A DNA stretch of 64,000 nt from Strigamia acuminata (taxonomy: Eukaryota; Arthropoda; Chilopoda; Geophilomorpha; Linotaeniidae), in contig OX442316.1 of NCBI GenBank assembly GCA_949358305.1, positions 14,570,001-14,634,000 on the forward strand, read 5' to 3'. A program made the position numbers and the translations under genes. The notes beneath the pieces were generated by a model that was not told where the DNA came from, ran no database searches, and was given only the letters and a program-made list of their open reading frames with translations. Positions 11,942 through 22,888 of this stretch are shown here, in pieces; within the stretch, counting starts at the first letter, position 1; each line of letters begins with the position of its first letter.

Positions 11942-14900
11942 CTATTTGTCCATAACAAAAATGTGTTCGCAAAGAGTGTTTAACCTTGGTTTCGCTAACC
12001 ATTTGGTTAAAATATCTGCCACGTTCAGAACCCCGGCGATGTGTCTAATAGAAAACGTTCCTTTTTCGAACCAGTCACGGACGAAATGCAGTTTGACATC
12101 TATATGTTTATTAGCGCGGTTTTCTATTCTATTTTTCGTATACTGAATCGCCGGCATACTGTCGGCATATACGCACGGGGTTGCGCGTTCGACACAAAAC
12201 ATAATGTCTGCGTCGTACAGTCGGTGAAGCCATATAATATCCTTCACCCCATCGACCACGGCCAGAAATTCACTCTCCATGATCGACAGGGAGGTCATTG
12301 TCTGCTTATGGCAGTTCCATGAGATTGGAACCCCCCCTAGGTACACTATATGGCCCCCAAAGCTTCTTCTCTTGTCTTGGTCTAGGGCGAAAGACGCGTC
12401 AGTGTAGACAGTAAGGGAATCATTCCTACAATTCGATAAATCGATGGCATAGTTTGGTGTGTTCCCTAAATATCGCAATACCTGCATCAGCATTCCAACA
12501 TGACGCGCCGAATGTTTTTCATTGTATTGCGAGAGGACTATAACCGAAAAGAGGATATCAGGCCTAGTCCTGCTCGCAATAAAAAGGAGACTCCCGACCA
12601 AGTTCCTGTACGGAAATACCGTGTTCACCCGTTCACCCTCTTTAACTTGCTGGATCATTGTGCCAGGGGTCACTGGCACTCGCACACGGTGACACGGATC
12701 CACTCCATACATCTTACACAGCTTTTCTATGTACTTTCTCTGGTGAATACGGATTCGCCCCCCGGATCTGTCGAATTCGATGCCCAACAATAGGGTCACC
12801 GGACCCAAATCAACAATGTCGAAGAAACCGCGAATCCATTTCAGGACGCATTTTTCGACGTAATCGTCTCTTGAAAAGAGTACGATATCGTCGACGTAGA
12901 AAATGATTACTGCTTCGTTGTCCAGAGAATAGACACAGTTCAGTCCTAGCATTGGCTCAAATCCCAATTGGAGCAGACAATCGTGGAGCGCTTGGTACCA
13001 CATTCGTCCGCTCTGATGAAGGCCATATAAGGCCTTCAGCAGCATCCAACACTTATGTCGGTTTTTCGCTGTCCTGTAACCCTTGGGGACTTCACAATAT
13101 TGCACTGTATCGAGGTCGCCATAGAGGTAGGCGGCCTTAATATCGATGTGCACGTCACGCCAGCCCTTAAGCACTACCAGAGTGCAGAAGAACACGATAA
13201 CGAGGACGAAATTGACAACGGGGGAAAATACCTCCGTAAAGTCAATTCCGGGCCTCTGTTTAAACCCTTGGGCCACCAATCGGGCCCGGTAGCGTTGAAT
13301 TGCTCCGGTGTGATCGCGTTTCATCTTATATATCCATTTTGTCCCCAAAAGCTGTACGTCTTTAGGCTTGTCAATTTCACGATAGACTTCTCGTTCATCA
13401 AAAATGTCAATCTCGTCCTTCATCGCCCCTTCCCAGTAGGGTTTGTTAATGCCCTCGATCGCCTCCTCGTAGGTGTCGGGCTCAACTGCACAAAACCCCG
13501 CAAAAGGTAAGGGTTCCTCCCCTTCTAACGTTTTGAAGTCGAAAAGGTTCGGATCGTATGCGTAACCTTCTCCATCGCACCACCGTGCAACATCAGTTCG
13601 ACTTCTAAGTTTGTCGTCATTGGGCGAGAAATAAACAACGTCAACTTTTCCAGCCGTTGCCCCGGCTTTCCGGACAGACTGGATTCTCCTCCATTTCGTC
13701 ATATCCAGCGGCAATAACATTGGGTCTGGGGTTTCTTTCTCTTTCACCTTTCCCTTTTTACCCGAACCACGACGAGTTTGTACCCCAGGAGGGGGTGCCA
13801 GATCTGGATCCTCATCGTCGTCAGGATAAACGTTTAAGAAATTTTCATCATCCCCCTTCGCCCCACCAATTTCTTCAACTGGATTATCTCCATCAATACC
13901 CTGCGCCCCACCAATTTCCTCATCATCCCCAATAGGATCAACTCCAATTGCAGGCAACTCAATTGTCCGCTGCACATTTGGTCTCAAAGCGGGTCCTGGG
14001 GTTCTAGGTGGAATAGGGGGCGGAATGGGCGGTGGGATAGGAGGTGGCATAAAGGGTGGTGGCTGTCCAACAGGGACAACGGAACCATCGTCATCTTCCT
14101 CGGTGTCGGAGGAAGAGTAGCCAAAACTCTTAAATTCTTCGGATCCCCCTTGAGGTTGTCGAACTGGAGTCTGTAATCTCTTCCCAATCTCGTACCAATA
14201 CGAGTCCTCGAAGATCCGCACGTGTTTTGACGCAAAAACTTGATTTGTTTTAGGGTCCCAGATCCTATAGCCCCTAGTGGAGATGGCATAGCCAACCAAT
14301 GCTCCTGCCCATGCTCTACCCTCCAATTTGCCTTTGCGGGTCTGGGATGGAACATGAACAAAAGTCTTCGATCCAATGCATTTAATGTGTCGTAAAGACA
14401 ATTTCTTATTGAAAAATATCGAGTAAGGTGTTTTGCCTTCAATCCCCTGGTGGGGAAACCTATTCTTTAAGTAGACGATGGAAGTCGCCAATTCAGCCCA
14501 AAGGGGATAGGGGAAACTGTTCTCGAGCATCAAAGCCCTCACCCCGCTAATAATTGTACGGTTGGCCCTTTCAGCCACGGAATTCATTTCCGGAGAATAT
14601 GCATTTGTTCGAATGCATTTTAATCCTATCTTGGAAGCGTAAGTGTCCCAATCCCGAGAAATAAATTCCCCGCCATTATCAGTCTTAATACATTTGACTT
14701 TCTTAGAAGTCGTTCTTTCCACTTCAGTTAGCCATCGTTTGAAATGACCCAAAACCTCCCCTTTGGTTTTCATCATAATTATCCACATATACCGTGAATA
14801 GTCGTCCACGAGAATAAAATAGTAATTAGCCCCACCTAAGGAAGGACCCTGTGATTTCCCCCAGACATCCATGTGTACAATGTCTAAAATCCCTTTGGTT

Positions 14901-16786
14901 GAAATCGCAACTATAGGGGGAAAGCTTGCTCTCGTGCTTTTGGCGGTTGCACATGCGTCACAGGTAGACAATTCCTTAGTGGACAGGTTAATTCCAAATA
15001 CGTCATCAGACTTTTCTAATTTTGAAATGCCTTTAGCATTGAGATGGCCCATCCTCGAATGCCATGTGTCCATGGTTTGGGGCCGCTCCTGGTTTCTAAC
15101 TTTCACATCATTGGCGTTTCCGCCGTTAGCTTTCGCTGTCGCATTAGCTTGGGGAATATTTGCAGGAGGTGTCTGAACCTCATTCCCCGCTTTCGGTAAA
15201 TTAATCGCCGCAGGCGCTGACGTTTTCTCGCTCACTTGCGCACTCAAATTAGCTGCGGACGTCCCTTTATCCGACTTACTCAAACTTTTTAGTAATGCGT
15301 TCTTATAGTCTAAAATGGTTAGTAACGGTTGCACAAATCTTTCATCCTTTACAGATGATTTGATCAAGTCGAGGACAGCAGCCGCATTCTGTTGCGCAGT
15401 TAATGCAGCTGTGTTTACATTCCCAACCTCGATACGACAGTTAACTTTATACAATCTATTCGAAGTTCGAACTGCCGTAATCGATGGTTCCTCGATCTTA
15501 TCTTTATAAATAAACATTTCCCCATTTTTGACAAATGTGCACATCCCAGCCTCATCGGTGCGTCCAAGTGAGATGAGATTCTTCCGAAAATTGGGTGCGA
15601 AGAAAACATTCTTCAAAGTAATGTCCCTATGTCGGGTTCCATAAAGCGTGGTGATGACAACATTTCCGACTCCTTCGATTTTCGATTTGCCTTCACCTTG
15701 TTGTACGCTGAAGTTAGACAGCGGTCTAAAGTCCGAGAACCAACTCCGGTTGAAAGAGAAATGGTCGGTCGCCCCTGTGTCCACGTACCATTGAGAATCA
15801 CAATTGCCGTGCGACACAAGGGATAATGGCTGCGCAGGTTTTTCCTCCAATACTGCCGAGTATAAAGTGTGGGGCTCATCCGCATACGGGTCCAGCTGTG
15901 TGAGATTTGCTCTCTGTTGCCCTTTTCCACGGCCCCTGCCGCGTCCACTTCCTCGATTTAATTGGGCCGGCGAACCAGCAGCGGCAGGAAAAGTCCCAAA
16001 AGTTCCTTGCTGTTTTGGAGGCGACGGGCACTCTCTAGCGAAGTGACCCGTCCCTCCACAATTAAAACAAGTGCCCCGTGAGGGCCCAGCAGCTGTTGAA
16101 GGTTTCCCACGTGGTTTCCATTTTTGCTTGGCAAATAATGCAGTATTGTCCATTTGTTGAGTTAGGACACCGAATTCGTTGCTTGATTCGTAAAGGCGAT
16201 TGTATTCGCCAAGCAACCTCTCTTTCACGTTTTTAGCCGTGAACTCAGTATCTTCCCAATGATACGCTGTCTGTTTAATGTTCTCATATTGTGGGGGTAA
16301 GTGGTCCAAATACTGGAAAGCGTGGAACTCGTCGGAGACGTCGATTTTCACGTCTTTTAATTCCGTGACCTTCCGATCGACTCGCCCCGTGAAAACGAGC
16401 ATTTCCTCGCCTTCTAACATTTTCATGTTCAAAAAGTCACGGCGCAGTCGAGCGCGGCGTGCCCTCGTCGTCGGTTGATAAGCGTCTTTTAACGCTTCCC
16501 AGACTTTTGCAGCAGTGGGACAAGAGACGGCAATGACTTGCTGAGGTTCCGCGCAACTCATGCAAAGGGTTGACATGGCTTTGTCCTCCCGGACTTTGAA
16601 GTCTCTTTTCTCCTTGGCTGTGGCGGTGTCAGGCGGTTGTTTCTCCGTGCCATCCACGTGACCCCAAACACCGTTGTATTTGAGGAGCAGCTGAACCTGC
16701 ACCGACCACGTAGCATAGTTCGTACCGTCGAGTTTCTTAATATCCTTATAGTCGTCGTGTTTTGACATCACGACGACACAATGCAC
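11942..16786 (-). CDS. Ty1/copia-type Gag-Pol polyprotein, intact single frame
   Basis: The 1614-codon frame has copia order Gag-PR-IN-RT-RNaseH. The Gag N-terminus (KLDGTNYATWSVQ) is UBN2-like. A CCHC zinc knuckle is at about 240-253. The aspartic protease has DTGA at 336-339. The integrase zinc-binding site is H576, H581, C609, C612, and its catalytic triad is D640, D703, E739 (DD35E). Reverse transcriptase has IDIKAAYLYGD near 1214 and YVDD at 1297-1300. RNase H has D1463, E1506 and D1542. A proline-rich stretch (about 909-931) and an acidic stretch lie between IN and RT. I prefer the second Met (codon 7, 16768) because homology starts there. There are no stops or frameshifts, which suggests a recent insertion or selection. 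RT followed by RNase H after the integrase identifies copia rather than gypsy. It makes virus-like particles, reverse transcribes its RNA and integrates the cDNA. Confidence 0.95.
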   Translation of the reverse strand: MHCVVVMSKHDDYKDIKKLDGTNYATWSVQVQLLLKYNGVWGHVDGTEKQPPDTATAKEKRDFKVREDKAMSTLCMSCAEPQQVIAVSCPTAAKVWEALKDAYQPTTRARRARLRRDFLNMKMLEGEEMLVFTGRVDRKVTELKDVKIDVSDEFHAFQYLDHLPPQYENIKQTAYHWEDTEFTAKNVKERLLGEYNRLYESSNEFGVLTQQMDNTALFAKQKWKPRGKPSTAAGPSRGTCFNCGGTGHFARECPSPPKQQGTFGTFPAAAGSPAQLNRGSGRGRGRGKGQQRANLTQLDPYADEPHTLYSAVLEEKPAQPLSLVSHGNCDSQWYVDTGATDHFSFNRSWFSDFRPLSNFSVQQGEGKSKIEGVGNVVITTLYGTRHRDITLKNVFFAPNFRKNLISLGRTDEAGMCTFVKNGEMFIYKDKIEEPSITAVRTSNRLYKVNCRIEVGNVNTAALTAQQNAAAVLDLIKSSVKDERFVQPLLTILDYKNALLKSLSKSDKGTSAANLSAQVSEKTSAPAAINLPKAGNEVQTPPANIPQANATAKANGGNANDVKVRNQERPQTMDTWHSRMGHLNAKGISKLEKSDDVFGINLSTKELSTCDACATAKSTRASFPPIVAISTKGILDIVHMDVWGKSQGPSLGGANYYFILVDDYSRYMWIIMMKTKGEVLGHFKRWLTEVERTTSKKVKCIKTDNGGEFISRDWDTYASKIGLKCIRTNAYSPEMNSVAERANRTIISGVRALMLENSFPYPLWAELATSIVYLKNRFPHQGIEGKTPYSIFFNKKLSLRHIKCIGSKTFVHVPSQTRKGKLEGRAWAGALVGYAISTRGYRIWDPKTNQVFASKHVRIFEDSYWYEIGKRLQTPVRQPQGGSEEFKSFGYSSSDTEEDDDGSVVPVGQPPPFMPPPIPPPIPPPIPPRTPGPALRPNVQRTIELPAIGVDPIGDDEEIGGAQGIDGDNPVEEIGGAKGDDENFLNVYPDDDEDPDLAPPPGVQTRRGSGKKGKVKEKETPDPMLLPLDMTKWRRIQSVRKAGATAGKVDVVYFSPNDDKLRSRTDVARWCDGEGYAYDPNLFDFKTLEGEEPLPFAGFCAVEPDTYEEAIEGINKPYWEGAMKDEIDIFDEREVYREIDKPKDVQLLGTKWIYKMKRDHTGAIQRYRARLVAQGFKQRPGIDFTEVFSPVVNFVLVIVFFCTLVVLKGWRDVHIDIKAAYLYGDLDTVQYCEVPKGYRTAKNRHKCWMLLKALYGLHQSGRMWYQALHDCLLQLGFEPMLGLNCVYSLDNEAVIIFYVDDIVLFSRDDYVEKCVLKWIRGFFDIVDLGPVTLLLGIEFDRSGGRIRIHQRKYIEKLCKMYGVDPCHRVRVPVTPGTMIQQVKEGERVNTVFPYRNLVGSLLFIASRTRPDILFSVIVLSQYNEKHSARHVGMLMQVLRYLGNTPNYAIDLSNCRNDSLTVYTDASFALDQDKRRSFGGHIVYLGGVPISWNCHKQTMTSLSIMESEFLAVVDGVKDIIWLHRLYDADIMFCVERATPCVYADSMPAIQYTKNRIENRANKHIDVKLHFVRDWFEKGTFSIRHIAGVLNVADILTKWLAKPRLNTLCEHIFVMDK

Positions 16787-17960
16787 AATAATAATGAAGG
16801 ATGCACGAAAAAATCACTAAATTCGGAAATTATTCCGCACAAAACACTTCACTAGAATCAAATCACACAGTGCACACTTGTCACCCACCAAAAATGAAGG
16901 CGAAAAAACAATTCCACCCGTGGGCAAACCGCTATAAGAGCGGCGATCAAACCTTGACTGGTCGTTCCCCAACTCTTCCGTCCGACCTCCTAGGGTCGCG
17001 GGATCGGTTGGGTGGCCGTGAACAAGCCCAGACAAGAATACAGTGCCACGTGCCCGACTGGACGTAGGGTGGCACCGATACTAAGAGGGGACCAAAAACA
17101 AAAACTTAAAATTAACAAAGTTTCACGACAAAATGGTAAATACACTTTTGCGTTGTTAAGATGGGCGGATTGCGGGATCCGATCGTCGCAATCGCTTCCG
17201 TCCAGCGTAGAACGTTGTTTAGACGTTATCGGTGCGCGGAAATGGGGCTGACGCGCTACCGCTCGCACACGTCCGTGCAAAGCGGGGAAAAACGATCCAA
17301 AATCGTCGTCGCGCCCGTCCGCGCCTTCGTGTAGCACTCCGGGGTGCAAAACACGGCTTTTCCGGTCAAATATTGTCGTGTACGCAGACTTATGCGTACA
17401 GAGACACTCGAAATTGGTTTCCACCGTCGACGGCGATGAAAATCCAAACAAAAATGGCCGCTGGTGAGGATTTGTTCTCCACCGGCGATCCACTGCTGAT
17501 TTCCGATCGTTTTCGGTAATTTTCGCCTGATTCGGGGCGAAAATGCGTCGTATCGACGTTGATTCTCGTTGTTTCGGCGAGAATAATCGTCGTCTCGGCA
17601 AAAAGCTGGCGTCTAGGCGTGTATCGGCCCGAAAACACGTCGTTGCTACGTCGGCTGCACCGCCGAATCCAAAATGGCCGCCGAAGAAAATTTGCTTCGT
17701 AACGGCGTGGAAAAGTGCTTATTTCGCACTGAAAATAAATATTTCGACACTGCTTACTGTCGTAATAGTCCGTTGTACTGTCCGCACACACAATCCCGAC
17801 GATTTGAAAAAGTTGGCGAAGTTATTTCGCACGTCGCCGGCGATTCGTGTCTGCAACGACCTCGGCCGACGTCCTGCACTCGTTTCGTCTCGAAATGTTC
17901 CGGAAAACTCCCAAAAACTGCTGGCCTTATCGTCGTGGGGCCGTGTGGTGGATTTTTGAT
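16787..17960. other. GC-rich block abutting the 5' end of the copia element
   Basis: Sequence upstream of the gag start (element orientation) changes to distinctly GC-rich, CpG-rich DNA ending abruptly near 17960. It contains repeated AAAATGGCCGC-type motifs (about 17453 and 17672). It has no detectable similarity to the left LTR, and its open frames overlap on both strands without recognisable protein content. It could be a divergent leader or LTR, or unrelated DNA adjoining a 5'-truncated element. Confidence 0.4.
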
Positions 17961-18119
17961 TCAGAAAGAAAAATATTTTGCTCAGGAAAATCTTCAAAGA
18001 AATTTTTTTGGGGATTTTTTTTTAATTAGGGTCTAAAGAAATGGTTGCGAGAAAGGTCCTCCAGATTAGAAATCTTCTTCTGCCATGAATATTCAGAAAT
18101 GACATCTTTTTAATATTTT

Positions 18120-18350
18120 CGAGCAAAAAAAATGCATTTTTGCACGGGGAAAAATTCATTTTTATGCGGGAAATAAATTTTCTTTGAGCTGAAAAAATTG
18201 TATTTTCACGCGGAAAAAATGCATTTTCTGAGAAAGATTTGCATTTTTATGCAAAACAATGTATTTTTATATATAAAATTGCATTTTTATGCAAAACGGT
18301 GTATTTTCGTGCGAAAAAATGCATTTAAAGACGAAAAAATGCTTTTTGTA
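18120..18350. repeat. Degenerate AT-rich repeat, ~20-28-bp units
   Basis: Imperfect repeats alternate A-runs and T-runs around TGCAT (for example gaaaaaatgcattttc and tgcatttttatgcaaaac). They resemble the minisatellites at 3.8 kb and 49.1 kb. Confidence 0.6.
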
Positions 18351-18399
18351 TATACGTATCAAAAAACCCCATAGAATCGGAAGGCCGGGGCATTTGCCC

Positions 18400-19490
18400 C
18401 TTGCCCCACCCCCCTTTAGTCCAGCCTGGTTTGGTGTCGTTGGGTGCATCGTTAAGTGACCACACGGGGATATGACGGAAACGATAACAGCCCTGACAGT
18501 TTCCCGTTTTTCACATAAAATGTATACACAGCAGAAGTTCAATATCCGATTGGGTCAAGTGAAATGTCCCAGAAAATGAATTTGTGGATGTTTTACATGA
18601 ATGAATAAACATTTATTTACATTTAGCGTGTGTGTTTTGTTGAATTAAAGCGACGTAGTTAAACGATTATTGTTTTTTATGTACGCAAACGGCAAAAGCG
18701 ATTTGAATAAATTTTTTCGCGGCTCAGCCATTCGGTTGGCTCGGCTCAGAATGAAACTAAAGTGACAATTCTCGCAGGAAATTGCTCAGTTTTTTTTACA
18801 ACTTGAGTAATGGAAGCAGGGTGAAGCGATGGCTCAATTTATTTGCGGTTCTTTATCAAAAAACAGAAGGAAAAATAGAAATTATCTCGAACGACATTCA
18901 GTAAATTCTTCGCTGAAAGGTGAGAAGTCGTTACCGCGTCGAGTTCAACAAGTTCAAACGATATTTATTCTATTCTAATTTTATATGTCTAATTAAAGAT
19001 TTCTACACGAAAAAAAAAATTATTTCAATAATTTATTCGACTAAAGTGGAAATAAATGTTTGTATAAATTTATTTTTATTTATAAGTGTAAACACGGAAG
19101 CTTCGTTCACATCAACACAAACATCAATACATGTCGTGGATTTCGGAACGGCTAATCATTATTCATTACTCGATGAGATTGAGCGTTTAAGCGGCGCAAT
19201 TAGTCGCTCGAAATCATCCAATTATCGCTACTTGCTCGCAGGTGAAGAGAAAAACACCAATCCAATTAGACCGGGCAACTTCGACACTTGTTAGTTGTTA
19301 CAACAAACGGACCCATCTTTCCTTATCCCTCGTAACATTACATGAATTTGACGAGCGGAACACAAAACGTAAGAAAAATACGATAAAAATAGTCCTAAAA
19401 AATTAAAAAATTACAAAATAATACACAAAAAACATTTTTTAAACTGTTCGTATAATAAAAATACGATTTTTGGTTCGGGTATTTATAAAA
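18400..19490. other. Intergenic, no gene recognised
   Basis: This stretch includes a small GC-rich segment at about 18380-18440 with the hairpin GGGGCATTTGCCCC. An open frame at about 19080-19290 is followed by a donor-like sequence (CTCGCAG then GTGAAG). It has no recognised homology and I do not call it a gene. Confidence 0.3.
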
Positions 19491-19491
19491 A

Positions 19492-19574
19492 TGGCGATAC
19501 CGGGTCTCAAAACCGGAGCCTCTCACTTGCGAAGCGAGCACTCTTCCACAGAGTTTCACTGAGCTATATTCCTA
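19492..19574 (-). pseudogene. Decayed tRNA-Ala (CGC) copy
   Basis: It aligns with the intact Ala gene 190 bp away through the anticodon arm and T-arm (CGC anticodon retained). It has substitutions in the T-arm and acceptor and an insertion of roughly ten nucleotides in the D-arm region, so it cannot fold as a normal cloverleaf. Confidence 0.75.
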
Positions 19575-19679
19575 TGTGATGACTCGAAAAATAATTTTTA
19601 TATCAGAAAATTTAAATTGCTTCAAGTTATTAATAAATTTTTAAAATATTTAAATATATTTCGAGAAAAAAAAATTAAG

Positions 19680-19751
19680 TGGAGATGCCGGGGATTGAAC
19701 CCGGGGCCTCTCACATGCGAAGCGAGCGCTCTACCACTGAGCTACATCCCC
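19680..19751 (-). tRNA. tRNA-Ala (CGC)
   Basis: This is an intact 72-nt minus-strand tRNA with acceptor GGGGATG/CATCTCC and discriminator A. The D-arm reads TAGCTCAGTGGTAGAGC, the anticodon CGC lies in CTCGCTTCGCATGTGAG, and the T-arm is CCGGGTTCAATCCCCGG. A poly-T run follows on the minus strand as terminator. Confidence 0.95.
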
Positions 19752-20810
19752 TACGTGGCATATAGATGAAACTTATCATATATAAAGAATGTATCGTAGT
19801 TTTTTCACAAGTACAAGTTTGATTGTTTCTTAATGTGTAATTTTCATCTTTTATTGCTTTTAAAATATTGTGTCCTTTACTATTTTCTGCGCTGGCCTTG
19901 CAATTACCCGCGCATTAATACTCGATGCATCGCAACACATGGAAGATGTAATCGATCGCCTTTTTCAATGGCTGCTTGGGCGTGTTGCTAAAGCTGCAGT
20001 TAAATATATATGACTCAATATTTGACCTATATTAAATATAAACCGCAAAATTAATTGAATTATGGTCTGATTTAACTGATCTAATCAACTGACGAGATCA
20101 CAAAAACATTTAATCTTGAAAATAAGGTGGAAATCACGTTAGGCCTATTTCCAAATTGCCATCAAATCAACCGGTATAAAAACTGCAATTAACTCGATTT
20201 AACACGCCCGTATTTGAATAAGGTTTTTGTAAATGTAATTTCTAATATCCAGAAGCAATGAGCGATTTTTTGATCCGATATTTTTCTCATTTTTTTTTTT
20301 CGATAACAGATTATTTTTCTTCAATTTTTTACATCTCCCAGGCAACGATTTTTCCTTCAAGTTTCATGAGAATTTGTCACCCCTACAGCTATCCTGTTGA
20401 GTTTCAGTTTGACGTTGGCGTCTGGGTATTCTGTGGACAAATATACAGCAAGTAATCACTCACATATTTAAAGTGTATATAAATGTTATTGGATTTTTTT
20501 AATCGGTTTGAAAGCATTTCCGCAAATAACCAAGCACAAAATGAATTTAAAAAATAAGTAAAAATATCGTTTGATCGTTGCAAAGCAATGTTTTATTCAA
20601 CGAGTCATTTTAAAATCAATTTAAACGTCCAATAACACGTATAGAGAGTTTGTTTTCTCTCGTACATAATAATTTGCTAAACGTTTGGTTTTGTTGCAAT
20701 TCCACCGTTGTCCTTTTATAAATTAAGCTCTAAACATTAAATATAATTAATTTAATGTTTTCCATGCTTAAATTACACCTGAATCGTCGTTTTAGATGCT
20801 GAAATTAGTC
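19752..20810. other. AT-rich intergenic stretch
   Basis: I see no gene, tRNA or ordered repeat here. It contains one TAGGCCTA palindrome at 20140-20147. Confidence 0.4.
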
Positions 20811-20814
20811 TTAA

Positions 20815-21140
20815 ATGGCTTAATCTCAATTAAAAACTACATTAAAGCTTCAAAATTGAACCTAAACTTTATTTTAGGCGCTTAGAATTGACGTTAAATG
20901 TCTAAATTAGACATTAAAAACATCAAAACTATGTTTAAACTTTATTTTAGACGCTTAGAATTGACGTTAAATGTCTAAATTAGACATTAAAAACATCAAA
21001 ATTAAGTCTAAACTTTATTTTAGACGCTTAGAATTGACGTTAAAAGTCTAAATTAGACATTAAAAACATCAAAATGAAGTCTAAACTTGATTTTGTACGC
21101 TTCAAATCGACGTAAATATCTAAACAAAACATTAAAAACA
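20815..21140. repeat. Tandem repeat, 73-bp unit, about four copies
   Basis: The landmark GCTTAGAATTGACG recurs at 20880, 20953 and 21026, and in diverged form at 21099, an exact 73-bp spacing. Each unit contains the perfect inverted repeat GTCTAAATTAGAC. The copies decay toward both edges. Confidence 0.88.
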
Positions 21141-21549
21141 TTAAAATCAAGTCAAAAACTGCCTAAAATCAGCATAAAAATCATCTAAAATGGTCAAAAA
21201 ATGCCAGAATCAACCCAAACCAACCAATATTTTAGAATTTCTGCTCAAATCTCCATAAAACCAAAAAAAAAAAAAAATCCACTAAAAAATAAAAATATTT
21301 GACCAAACAAAATTCCAAAAACTTCAATTTCACCTCCACAAAATCCCCCCGCATCCCACCCCCGCCTCCCTTTTCTTCCTTTTCTTCATTTCCCGCATAA
21401 AGTGTTGTGTGACGATCGATTTTCCTATTCTCTCCACACACACAAACTCGCAACCAACTCAACTCCCTCTTTTTTTTCCTTCCTTTCTTTATTCCCTCCA
21501 ACAACAAACGCCAACTCTTTGCTCTCAACCCCGAACAAAGAAGGCGAGC

Positions 21550-22095
21550 CGTGCCCTTTGACCTCGAGTTCCTCACACTTTTTTCATTATCATTTCCGGT
21601 CCCCGACCGATCGCGCCTCGCGACGGGACATTGCATTGCACTTCGTTGTAGCGAGGGCGGCCGAAACGACCCGAGCAGCACAGAGCGAGTGCGCATGCGA
21701 GGGCGATAATTAGGTGCCATTATTCACGGGGGGACGTAAATCGCGGTGACAGGAGAATCCCATTAGGAGTCCCGACGAGGCCTCGCGCGCCCCAATCGAG
21801 ATTGTGACGTTTGTTGGGCGCCCCTCTTCCATTGGTGGCGTGGGCACGTGGCGGGGATACAAAGTGGGTCCCGTGCGAGGCGGACCGTCGACGGGGGCGT
21901 TGCCTGAACCGGGAATCAAAGGGTTATCTAATAAATCGCGATTCGGGGTTTGATTTGAGTCGCGCTTGCAGTGGGGGATCGGGTGGGGTTTAAATGGTCG
22001 AGTTTTGAGGGTTTTTGTGGTTTTTTTTGCACGTTTTTGGTCATTTGTATGCTGGGTGGATCAAGGTGTGGTGTTTGCTACCTGCCAGGTGAGGT
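21550..22095. promoter_or_regulatory. GC-rich promoter-like island
   Basis: A CpG-rich block in AT-rich surroundings includes an NRF1-type palindrome (TGCGCATGCGA at 21690-21700) and a strong donor-like site CCAG then GTGAGG at about 22088 on the plus strand. This fits a promoter with a non-coding first exon, but I could not identify a coding exon downstream. Confidence 0.3.
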
Positions 22096-22554
22096 CAAAC
22101 ATGTAAATTACAGTCGTAAGCGAAGTAGTGGCGGTTGTGAACTTGGGGAACAGTCACGCAGAGTTAGGAAGTGTTTTGTCTATGTGTGTCAATGTCATGG
22201 TGCCACAAGGTACGGTGTTGGATTAAGCCTCGTTTGTACTTGGTGGAAGTTTTATTTCGCTGTTTTTCGGTCGAAATGTTGAATAGATGTGCAGGTTTTA
22301 CAGCAAATTGCGTTTGTGTAGGTGCAGAGGTGGATGTAGGGTCCGTGGGGCTTTTTTTGGGGCCCTTGATGTTGGATAAAAAGGATTTTCGATATTTTTC
22401 TTGGGGAAAAATTTGTTTTGGTGTTTGGAAGGCTTTTTGGGGAGCTTTACCTTTACCTGCGAGAACTGCGAGAAGCGATAAACCTGCTTTTGTGTGGGTG
22501 ATGTGGGAATGTGTCAAGCGTGCCGTGATTCCAACGCAGATGTTATTTTAATCA

Positions 22555-22888
22555 CAGTAGAGCCTCGATTATCGGAACACCGGTTATACGAATGTTCGGT
22601 TATCCGAATTAACAGCAGTAAGCGATTTTATTATCGATTTTTTACCGATTTTATGGGTATTTTAATCGATTTTTAATGTTTTTTGACGATATTTCACGTT
22701 TTTAATTAGTTTTTAATTTTTGCTTGACGATTTTTGACTATTTTTGGTCGGTTTTAATGCTTTTTAACAATATTTTAATGATTTTTTATTTTTATATGCG
22801 TATAAACTTAATGTTCGATTATCTGAACAATTCGGTTTTATGAACACCCATGTCCCCAATTATAGTTTGGGTAATCGAGGCTCTACTG
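22555..22888. mobile_element. pogo/Tigger-like MITE, 334 bp
   Basis: The ends are perfect 17-bp inverted repeats, CAGTAGAGCCTCGATTA, with related subterminal ttatccgaa-type motifs at both sides. The right flank is TA and the left flank CA, consistent with a TA target duplication with one change. The interior is AT-rich and non-coding. The end sequence resembles pogo/Tigger-family termini. It must have been mobilised by a transposase supplied elsewhere. Confidence 0.8.

Noticed and set aside
17012-17959. Several overlapping frames of 80-200 codons in the GC-rich block
   Set aside because: Frames are open on both strands with no domain and no codon pattern favouring one.
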